DNA of 25,308 nt, taken from positions 1-25,308 of the forward strand of contig JANBTH010000224.1 of the NCBI GenBank assembly GCA_027578815.1. The letters run 5' to 3'. Of this stretch, positions 18,866 to 25,308 are shown one piece after another; position 1 is the stretch's first letter, and each line of letters starts with the position of its first letter. A model generated the notes under the pieces. The model was not told the origin of the DNA and ran no database searches. It saw only the letters and a list, made by a program, of their open reading frames with translations. A program made the translations under genes and the position numbers. This DNA is from Coemansia sp. RSA 1804 (Eukaryota > Kickxellomycota > Kickxellomycetes > Kickxellales > Kickxellaceae).

Positions 18866-21793
18866 ATGTCTGCAGTCCAGTGGTTGCTGGCATATCTACT
18901 GGGCCTGTTGACCCTTCCAGCAGCGCTTGCAGTAGGCGCATTTATATTATGGTCGTCATTGCCAGACGCAAGAGACCAAGCAGACAGCAAACAGGCACCG
19001 GTCAGCCGTGCACAGAAGCTTGAGCGCAGATATGCCAAGCAGAAGAGTCGCAAGTCAAATACGCGGTCTGGGGAGGTGGAGACAGACGGTCAGACCTGCG
19101 CCTCGCCTTACGGAGCCAAGCGAACTGGCTGGCTTCGCATCACTCGCTCCCTGGGAGCTCCTCCGCCAGAGACGGCAGACACAAATGCAAAGTTAACCGA
19201 CCTTGTTGCACGCGGGTTTGCAAAGTGGATGAACAACAGACGAAACAACACAAAAAAGACAGTTGCCGATGGTCAGGCAGGCAGTACACCAGTCGCCAGC
19301 ACCGAGAACGGGCAAGATATGTACTACGCAGTGCTTGTTGGCGACACCCTTGTTATGTATGACAGCGAGGCAATGAACGAGTGTCGTGGTGTGATTATTA
19401 TGTCGAAGCATCGGGTGTCGCTTCACCACAACCCGGATGTCAGCGAGTCGCAGGTATACTCGCGCAGAACCCCCATTAAACTGTCTCCGCTGAACGAGGG
19501 AGTTGAGGCCGTTCTTTACAAGAGGCAGGTTCCGGATTATTACATTTACGCAGATAAGCCTGTAGACAAGGAGGATTGGTACTTTGCTCTGTCGTGGAGC
19601 TCCCTGGCGTCTGCGTCGCTTGAAAGCAGTAGTGGCGATGACGAAAAGGGCAATGATAGCCACGGCGCAGTAGACGAGCTGGATAGCGGCAACAGCCATT
19701 TGCAGACTGAGGATGTTAGGGCTCCTGGCGGCGAATCGACAGCACAGTCAGCACAGCTGGCAGGCAGCAAAGAAGGAGACGTCACAACAGAAACGAAGCC
19801 AAGGCTTACCAAGGCCAAGCGCGAACAGCTGCTTATGCGCATGCGGCGCAGCTGTTTTATCCCCGATCAGCCCGGTATTAGATCGGTTTTTGACACAATA
19901 TCGGCTAGAGGCGCACAGGCTGGGCCAGGCAAAGTGCGCGAGGACGAGTGGCTGAATGCCATGGTGGGACGTATTTTTCTGGCCATGTATCGGACCGAGT
20001 TTTTGCGCCAGCACTTCATCCGCAAGCTTCAATCCAAGTTTGATCGCGTTCAGCGGCCGATTTTCCTAGACAGAATGGTAGTTTCTGATCTTGACGTTGG
20101 AGACAATGCTCCGGTTATAACCAACACAAAACTGGAATCTTTTGATGCCAACGGACAGATTGACGCATCAATGTATATGCATTATGTAGGTGGCTTCAAG
20201 GTGGTTCTGAACACGAACGTGAAGCTCGGATCCCTGCGCCTTTCGATTGCTCTGTCAGTAGTGCTAGAAAGCCTGGCAGGAAAGATGCTCGTTCGGTTCA
20301 GACCTGCCCCGTCGAACCGTGTCTGGATCGGGTTCTATGAGATGCCGCAAATGCGTCTGAAGCTTTCACCGGTGTTTATGCAGAAGCAGGTCAAGTATGC
20401 GGTTATTTCCCAGGCAATCGAAAAGCAGATATACGATATTTTGCGCATTTCTATGGTGCTGCCAAACATGGATGACACTGTGTTTTTCCCGACTCCTCAT
20501 GAAGACGGTGGGATTCTGGAGCGGTCTCTCAAGGACTACAACGATGCTCACCTTGATGATGACGCCGTTTCCGAGGTTGACAATGGCGACGATGGTGGTA
20601 ATAGTCAGCCAGAAGCCACAGGGCCAACAGCATCAGACCGCTCGTCTAGCACTGTTACTCAGACAAGCAAAATCGGAAGCACCCATTCTGCTAACGGCAA
20701 TGATTGTATCGCCAATCGTAAGGAAAATACATCTGTTATGCCAGCAGCAGGGAGCGACCACAAGAGCATGGTAGAGACACTTCAGTCGCAGCCAAAGCAG
20801 CGACCTCTTTCGTTCTCATTAGCGGACGCATCTAGCGGCCTTGTGGATCCTAGCGAGTCAGCATCAATCAAGTCGGACTTTCCGCATGTAAGAAGGGACA
20901 GCATCGGCAGTATTGGCAGTAACATCAGCGGCAACCAAGAAGTTACAGTGCAACACGACCCGCTGGCAATACGGAAGCAAATGGTTACGCCTAGCCAGCT
21001 CAACAACGAGACGACAGCAAACTCAAGCAACGAGTCTTTGGAGAGGTACCGGCAACAGCTTAGAGAAAACAGGGAGAAGCTGAGGACTGGTGACATTGAG
21101 ACCACAACTCGATCGCTGTCACCAGCGCCATCCGCGTCTGCGGCATCAATCAAGAGCTCAATATCTGCGTCTGCGGCATCCTTTTTTAAACGAGCCAAGG
21201 ACAGTCAGGCCGCAGAGTCGGCAAAGACGTGGTGGCAGTCCATGCAGAAAAGCAATACGAGTGTCAGCATGGATGTTGCTACGAGTGAGTTGATGTCAGA
21301 AAGAGCGTCAGCATTCCAACCGAACACCAAGCAGCAGCAACAGAGTACTGAAAACATATTGCTGGACTCGAATCAGCCAGTGCCTCCACGGCTTCCACCA
21401 AGGGCTACTGACAAACCGGACAGTAGCCGCCAGACGGCGAGTCGTGAAACCGAAAGTGGGGTGTTAGATAACAGTAACAGACTGCTGTTTCCACAACTTG
21501 TGATAGAGCCTGGCAGTCCAAATAGCGGCGGCGGCGAGTACGGCAGTAGCGGCACAGCGAGCGGCAGCAGTATTGCCTATGGCGGAAGAGCCATCATGGG
21601 CAGTTCTGTAACGGGCGACTCTTCGCTGGTGCGGCGCAGACCGGCGGCACTTGACAAGGGCGGCGAGGAGATGGCACTGCCGATACACCGACGCTATTCC
21701 AATTCTGCAAAGCTAGGTACCACCGCATCGGCATATAGCATGGGCAACAGCAACAGCAACAGCAACAGCAGTTCTAATAATGTTGACCAATAA
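18866..21793 (+). CDS. NVJ2: NVJ2/TEX2-type SMP-domain lipid-transfer protein, 975 aa
   Basis: Likely tethers the ER to another membrane and carries lipids between them; yeast Nvj2 works at nucleus-vacuole and ER-Golgi contacts. A single N-terminal membrane segment lies at about 5-30. A PH-like domain at about 150-245 contains YYAVLVGDTLVMYD and ends YYIYADKPVDKEDWYFAL. A linker follows, then an SMP domain (lipid-binding TULIP fold) at about 358-542: EWLNAMVGRIFLAMYRTEF, then GFKVVLNTNVKLGSLRL and WIGFYEMPQMRLKLSPVF. This order (TM, PH, SMP) is the Nvj2/HT-008/TEX2 arrangement. The last 430 residues are disordered, Ser-rich, with a proline motif (PVPPRLPPR) that could bind SH3 domains and an Asn-Ser repeat tail. 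The ATG has A at -3. Single exon. It converges on the secreted-protein gene with 210 bp between stops. Confidence 0.93.
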   Translation: MSAVQWLLAYLLGLLTLPAALAVGAFILWSSLPDARDQADSKQAPVSRAQKLERRYAKQKSRKSNTRSGEVETDGQTCASPYGAKRTGWLRITRSLGAPPPETADTNAKLTDLVARGFAKWMNNRRNNTKKTVADGQAGSTPVASTENGQDMYYAVLVGDTLVMYDSEAMNECRGVIIMSKHRVSLHHNPDVSESQVYSRRTPIKLSPLNEGVEAVLYKRQVPDYYIYADKPVDKEDWYFALSWSSLASASLESSSGDDEKGNDSHGAVDELDSGNSHLQTEDVRAPGGESTAQSAQLAGSKEGDVTTETKPRLTKAKREQLLMRMRRSCFIPDQPGIRSVFDTISARGAQAGPGKVREDEWLNAMVGRIFLAMYRTEFLRQHFIRKLQSKFDRVQRPIFLDRMVVSDLDVGDNAPVITNTKLESFDANGQIDASMYMHYVGGFKVVLNTNVKLGSLRLSIALSVVLESLAGKMLVRFRPAPSNRVWIGFYEMPQMRLKLSPVFMQKQVKYAVISQAIEKQIYDILRISMVLPNMDDTVFFPTPHEDGGILERSLKDYNDAHLDDDAVSEVDNGDDGGNSQPEATGPTASDRSSSTVTQTSKIGSTHSANGNDCIANRKENTSVMPAAGSDHKSMVETLQSQPKQRPLSFSLADASSGLVDPSESASIKSDFPHVRRDSIGSIGSNISGNQEVTVQHDPLAIRKQMVTPSQLNNETTANSSNESLERYRQQLRENREKLRTGDIETTTRSLSPAPSASAASIKSSISASAASFFKRAKDSQAAESAKTWWQSMQKSNTSVSMDVATSELMSERASAFQPNTKQQQQSTENILLDSNQPVPPRLPPRATDKPDSSRQTASRETESGVLDNSNRLLFPQLVIEPGSPNSGGGEYGSSGTASGSSIAYGGRAIMGSSVTGDSSLVRRRPAALDKGGEEMALPIHRRYSNSAKLGTTASAYSMGNSNSNSNSSSNNVDQ
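21745..21768 (+). repeat. (CAACAG)4 microsatellite encoding an Asn-Ser repeat
   Basis: Four perfect copies of CAACAG lie near the 3' end of the NVJ2-like gene and are read in frame as alternating Asn and Ser. Variation in copy number would change only the length of the disordered tail. Confidence 0.9.
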
Positions 21794-21794
21794 A
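21789..21794 (+). terminator. AATAAA overlapping the stop codon of the NVJ2-like gene
   Basis: The last Gln codon and TAA stop are followed by A, so AATAAA is formed across the stop. If it is the working poly(A) signal the 3' UTR would be extremely short. It may be coincidental. Confidence 0.3.
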
Positions 21795-22003
21795 CACCAC
21801 AGCTATTCTACTTGTACTTTTGCAATGCGAAGATGCCTTGTAGCATGTTTTGGATATTTCTCAGAGAGAGCGAGTTTGTGGAGGGGACTGAATAATGAAT
21901 ATATATTGAAACAGATGAACAAATATGGAATGACAAGGTGGATATACCATGAGACGAACTGTATTTTAAAGTAAAATATGATGGGTGTGCAATAGCAAGG
22001 AGA

Positions 22004-23641
22004 TCAGATGGGTGGCAAGATCTCGTTGTATACAGGAGCCAAGGGCGGAGGCGGGGCATCGGGATATACGCCCATTGGAGATGATACGGGTATGCAGATG
22101 GCGGGTATGTTACCAGAGGCTGTGTTAGCATAGGCAAGGACAACTTCGTTGTTGTATGTCGATGCGGCAACAGGAGGAGGCACAATCTCCGGCGCTGGAA
22201 CTGGTGGAAGTGGAGGTGGAGGCGGAGGGGGTATCTCGCTATGAGAATCCACGGCGACCGGCACTGGAGGAGGCGGAGGCAATGCAGCTTCATATTTTGG
22301 AGCTTCGAGTGTTGGCGCTGGAGGAGGAGGAGGAGGAGGAGGTGGTGGTGGTGGTGGTGGAACCTCGTTGTGGGCATCCACAGCCACTGGAACCGGAGGT
22401 GGTGGTGGAGGCGGCGGCGGCGGCGGTGGTGGTAATTCAGCCTCGTAATTTGGTACCTCGACTATTGGAGCTGGAGCTGGAACTGGAGGTGGTGGTGGTG
22501 ATGGCGGCGGCGGCGGCGGCGGTGGTGGTGCAACACCTTCATATGCCGGTACCTCAACTATAGGCGCAGGAGGCGGCGGTGGAGGTGGAGGAAGCACCTC
22601 TTCGTACGATTCGACTGCAACAGGCCGTGGTGGTGGTGGCGGTGGTGGCAGCGGTAGCGGTGGGAGAGCACCTTCATACGCTGGCATCACAGGCATCGGC
22701 AGAGGAGGTGGCGCTGGAACAGGAATAGGACCAGGACCAACGATGGGCGGTAGCCCCTCGTATGGAGCTGCAACTGGTGGTGGCGGTGGCAGTGGTAGTG
22801 GTAGTGGCGGAGGAGCAGTTTCACAGTCTTCTTCAACAACCGGTGCAACAGCAGGGGGTAGGGGAACCGGCAAAGGAGGAAGAGGGGGAGGAGGAATGTC
22901 TGGCATGCCCCCAGCATAGGGAACGGGTGGAAGCTGGCGCCTCTTTAGGAACTCGTATTCGCCCTCTTCAAAGACCAGTCTGGGTATCTGCACGTCCTGT
23001 GGTTCCATCTCCAGCTGGGCGTCGCGGCGATAGAAGGGGGCTGCAAAGTATGGTGGCGGTACTCCCGGCCCACCCGGTGGAATAGGGTAAGGCACGGCTC
23101 CTGGGGGCGGCAGAAGCATTGGTGGAGCCAAGTAGTTAGGGCAGTTTGGAGCAAAGCTTTGCGGTCCGTCACCCAGCTTGAGATTGAGGCAGAGATCAGT
23201 GCTCAGTGCATTGGGGCCGAGAAGCAGGTCAAGAAGACTGCCGATTAGGCCTTTGTTGCGGCGAGGCGGGGCTGCGGGAAATGGGACTGGCGGAGGAACC
23301 GGGGGCTCTGGAACATAGTTTTCGACGTCGATAAGTCCACGCCTGAACACTGGTCCGGCCAGTGGCCCAGATGGCAAGAGAATCGGCGGGGCAACGTAGT
23401 TGGGGCAATTGGGCGCAAAGCTCTGCGGTCCGTCGCCCAGCTTGAGCTCGAGACAGAGATCGGTGCTTAGGGAGTTTGGGCCGAGAAGGTCGTCGATTAG
23501 GCTGCCGACAATGCCCTTGTTGCGCACCGGTGGAGCCGGTGGATACGGCAGGGGTGCACCAAAGGGTATAGGCGCCTGGGGAGCCGGGCGCGATGATGCA
23601 ATGTCTGCAAGCACCAAAAAGGCAAAAACAAGGACACGCAT
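22004..23641 (-). CDS. Secreted proline-rich protein with duplicated two-Cys module, 545 aa
   Basis: I do not recognise the family. The start MRVLVFAFLVLADIASSRPA is a clear signal peptide, so it enters the secretory pathway; no membrane anchor follows. Residues 40-90 and 128-178 are two copies of a module running NKG(I/L)(V/I)GSL to FAPNCPNY, each with two cysteines (DLCL and PNCP). Dibasic pairs follow or flank the modules: R100-R101, R127-R128, R205-R206 and K233-R234-R235, which suits cleavage by a Kex2-type protease (inference). From about 236 to the end the chain is mostly proline runs separated by short acidic or aromatic spacers such as PIVEVPxYE and VPVAVDxH. Such tails occur in cell-wall and adhesion proteins. 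The start codon is a real ATG with a TATA box 73 nt upstream. A long frame in low-complexity DNA needs caution, but the signal peptide and duplicated modules support it. Confidence 0.85.
   Translation of the reverse strand: MRVLVFAFLVLADIASSRPAPQAPIPFGAPLPYPPAPPVRNKGIVGSLIDDLLGPNSLSTDLCLELKLGDGPQSFAPNCPNYVAPPILLPSGPLAGPVFRRGLIDVENYVPEPPVPPPVPFPAAPPRRNKGLIGSLLDLLLGPNALSTDLCLNLKLGDGPQSFAPNCPNYLAPPMLLPPPGAVPYPIPPGGPGVPPPYFAAPFYRRDAQLEMEPQDVQIPRLVFEEGEYEFLKRRQLPPVPYAGGMPDIPPPPLPPLPVPLPPAVAPVVEEDCETAPPPLPLPLPPPPPVAAPYEGLPPIVGPGPIPVPAPPPLPMPVMPAYEGALPPLPLPPPPPPPRPVAVESYEEVLPPPPPPPPAPIVEVPAYEGVAPPPPPPPPPSPPPPPVPAPAPIVEVPNYEAELPPPPPPPPPPPPPVPVAVDAHNEVPPPPPPPPPPPPPPAPTLEAPKYEAALPPPPPVPVAVDSHSEIPPPPPPPLPPVPAPEIVPPPVAASTYNNEVVLAYANTASGNIPAICIPVSSPMGVYPDAPPPPLAPVYNEILPPI
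22200..22660 (-). repeat. GGN-rich tract encoding polyproline runs
   Basis: The plus strand is dominated by GGT, GGC and GGA triplets, read on the minus strand as CCN proline codons in runs of up to about 14. The runs alternate with repeated spacers of roughly 10-15 residues, giving a higher-order repeat of about 35-45 residues. Confidence 0.9.
23108..23260 (-). repeat. Second copy of the two-Cys module (secreted protein)
   Basis: Encodes residues 128-178 of the secreted protein. It matches the copy at 23372-23524 at most positions of both protein and DNA, with many differences at third codon positions. That points to an intragenic duplication kept under protein-level selection. Confidence 0.9.
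23372..23524 (-). repeat. First copy of the two-Cys module (secreted protein)
   Basis: Encodes residues 40-90, including DLCLELKLGDGPQSFAPNCP. The second copy lies 264 bp downstream in the gene with a proline-rich spacer between, so spacer and module may have duplicated as one unit. Confidence 0.9.
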
Positions 23642-25308
23642 AATCCAGGAACAGGCAGTTGTGTCAGTCTGTTGTTAAACCTTTGTGTGTTGTGTCTGCT
23701 AGCCAGCAAATGGTATATAACACGGCGGAAAGAAGAAAGACCGAATGAGAATAAGCGTCAAAGATCAGGCCCGTCGTCAGAATTGAGTGTGGAGAGGGGG
23801 CATGTAAAAAGAAGTCGTACGAAATATAATATAATGAAATGTGAACAAGATGGTTTTTGGTTGAAATGGATTCAGTCTGGTGGCATATTCCGCGGAACAC
23901 CGTCGCTTTTATACGGCATTGCAAACAGCCAGATGTGGTCCTTGTATATCCCAACGCGTATGTTCTGTGCTGTGTCTGCTTCATTGCTTTCGCTATTCGT
24001 GTCTGATTCGCTTGGTACTCGATGCACAGTAGGCATCTGCTTATTAATTTTCTGGAACCAGACGGCTTCCTCAGCACCAAGACACCTCAGTTCTGCCGCA
24101 GCGCAGTTGTGTGTGGGGCGAGGAATGGGGAGGATTACGGCTGCTATGAACCGCTTTACTTTTGCTTCATTTTTATTCGATCGCACTACTGCGTCTTCTA
24201 AGAATTATTGAGTTGCGGCCTTGGTACTTGTTACTTTTTTATCCCCCAACAGTCTCCAGTAGACCGTCGCGTAAAAGAATTAACGCATTTCCAGTCTGCC
24301 CAGCAGTTTTCACTGTTAAAGCAAAAAAGGGAACTGCTACTGACAAACTTTTCTTGACTCCAATATAGCTACTGCAGTGGCGGATGGGCTTAATGAAAAT
24401 AGTAGCATCCACAACTAAAAAGAACGGAGGGGAGGATGCCACCTAGCTGAGTGAGTTTCCAGCAAAATCTGATTCCCTAGAAGAGATGCCACTAAACAAA
24501 CAAGCAAGCAATCAAGCAGACGAATGTCCTACTACTTTCCTTTCTCATTGCAGGCTACGTCACCACGATCTTTTTTTACGAGTATGAAAGCTATGGTTGA
24601 CAGGAATAATATCTGTTCGTCGCTTTGCCCGCTCCGGAGAGTAAGTGTATGACAGAGAGAGCATGAGGAAATATACTGGATTCCATTACTGCTGTCCTAG
24701 TTGGTGTTTAATAGGTCTCAGACTTCCTTGTGTCGCCTCATGGATAGATCTTCAATTAACTAGCGGAATTACAGACAAGTAGCAACTGCCGCGGGTATTG
24801 TAGCATATTAATTCTTTCTTGATCCTTGCAATCGTCTTTGAAATATGCGGCGTAATCAGCTACTACTGTTCTGGACGCGCTAATGCTAAAGCAGCTGCCG
24901 CCAATTAGCTTCAGAAATTGAGCCAGACGATACTGGATGGAACCAGTAGCGCAAGCAAGCCTTCCACCTCCCCTCTTTCTCTGAGCGGCATTTCAGGGTT
25001 GTGGATCCATATCACCATGAAAGAGCCAATAGCTGCTGGTTTCATATACCTGAATTACAAATGGTCTTTTCGCCTTGCAAATCGATAATCGCCAAACAAA
25101 ATTCTATCCGGACCGGATGCACGAAGATCGGGCCGCAAAAGACATGCGCGGTTACATCATTGCTGATAATGAGCTGCCAAGGGATTTAATAATGTGGTTA
25201 TGGTGCGGTGTTTGTATTTTCCAATTGGCGTCTCTATAGCACAGCATTACGCCCAGTAATGTACGGATTGCTTTGTCCCACCTTCCTTTGTCTGCTCTGT
25301 GATGCTAT
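23642..25308. other. Gene-poor right end of the window
   Basis: The first 100 bases are the secreted gene's promoter and leader. Beyond that I see no supportable gene. Minus-strand frames at 23872-24186 (104 codons, GTG start; a 54-codon ATG form from 24036) and 24239-24442 (GTG start) are open but have no domain or clear splice partners. The plus-strand stretch 25054-25239 is open for 61 codons with a plausible amino-acid mix but starts after a stop, not at an ATG. No RNA gene, mobile element or notable repeat was recognised. Confidence 0.45.
23712..23720 (-). promoter_or_regulatory. TATA box of the secreted proline-rich gene
   Basis: TTATATACC on the minus strand lies about 73 nt upstream of the ATG at 23641. 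A start site about 30 nt downstream would leave a leader of roughly 40 nt. A TATA box fits a regulated, highly expressed surface-protein gene (inference). Confidence 0.6.

Noticed and set aside
22156..23085. Plus-strand frames rich in Val, Glu, Arg and Trp opposite the secreted protein.
   Set aside because: They exist only because the minus strand is proline-rich; they lack a signal peptide or domain, while the minus-strand frame has both a signal peptide and duplicated modules.
23872..24186. A 104-codon minus-strand frame (54 codons from its ATG at 24036) upstream of the secreted gene.
   Set aside because: The long form begins with GTG. A possible acceptor at about 24199 has no convincing upstream exon, and no domain is visible. 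Chance frames of this size are common here.
1..25308. Search by eye for tRNA, rRNA, transposon ends, CRISPR arrays and viral genes.
   Set aside because: No tRNA B-box with a matching cloverleaf, no reverse transcriptase or transposase motif, no terminal repeats with target duplication and no regularly spaced repeats were found.

Overview
The window is nuclear DNA from a fungus, probably an early-diverging one; a Kickxellales (Coemansia-like) genome would fit. The evidence is a fungal-type adenylate cyclase (Ras-association, leucine-rich repeats, PP2C-like, class III cyclase), a eukaryotic 20S proteasome subunit and short GT-AG introns (134, 235 and 169 nt) with CTAAT-type branch sites. Genes are compact with few introns, promoters carry sense-strand CT-rich tracts, and neighbouring genes converge tightly. 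The exact lineage is inference. No rRNA, tRNA, CRISPR, transposon or prophage was recognised.

Layout. 1-1540 is AT-rich and gene-poor, with one perfect 12-bp inverted repeat. 1541-10141 (minus) is adenylate cyclase; splice junctions recover two small 5' exons ahead of an 8-kb last exon, giving 2743 aa. 10142-13805 is a 3.7-kb spacer holding one supportable small gene, a single-C2H2-finger ORF on the minus strand at 11765-11950. 13806-15209 (plus) is an equilibrative nucleoside transporter. It converges on the proteasome alpha1 subunit (15433-16345, minus, two exons). 16709-18439 (minus) is a ZCCHC8-like zinc-knuckle/PSP protein, sharing a 426-bp divergent promoter region with an NVJ2/TEX2-type SMP lipid-transfer protein (18866-21793, plus). 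That gene converges on a secreted proline-rich protein (22004-23641, minus) with two copies of an unfamiliar two-cysteine module and several dibasic sites. 23642-25308 holds a TATA box for the secreted gene and otherwise nothing I can call a gene.

The genes are not a pathway cluster: they cover cAMP signalling, nucleoside transport, proteolysis, nuclear RNA processing, ER contact-site lipid transfer and the cell surface. The least familiar items are the duplicated secreted precursor-like protein, the one-finger microprotein, and the cyclase's degenerate phosphatase domain with its polyQ tract directly after the catalytic domain.
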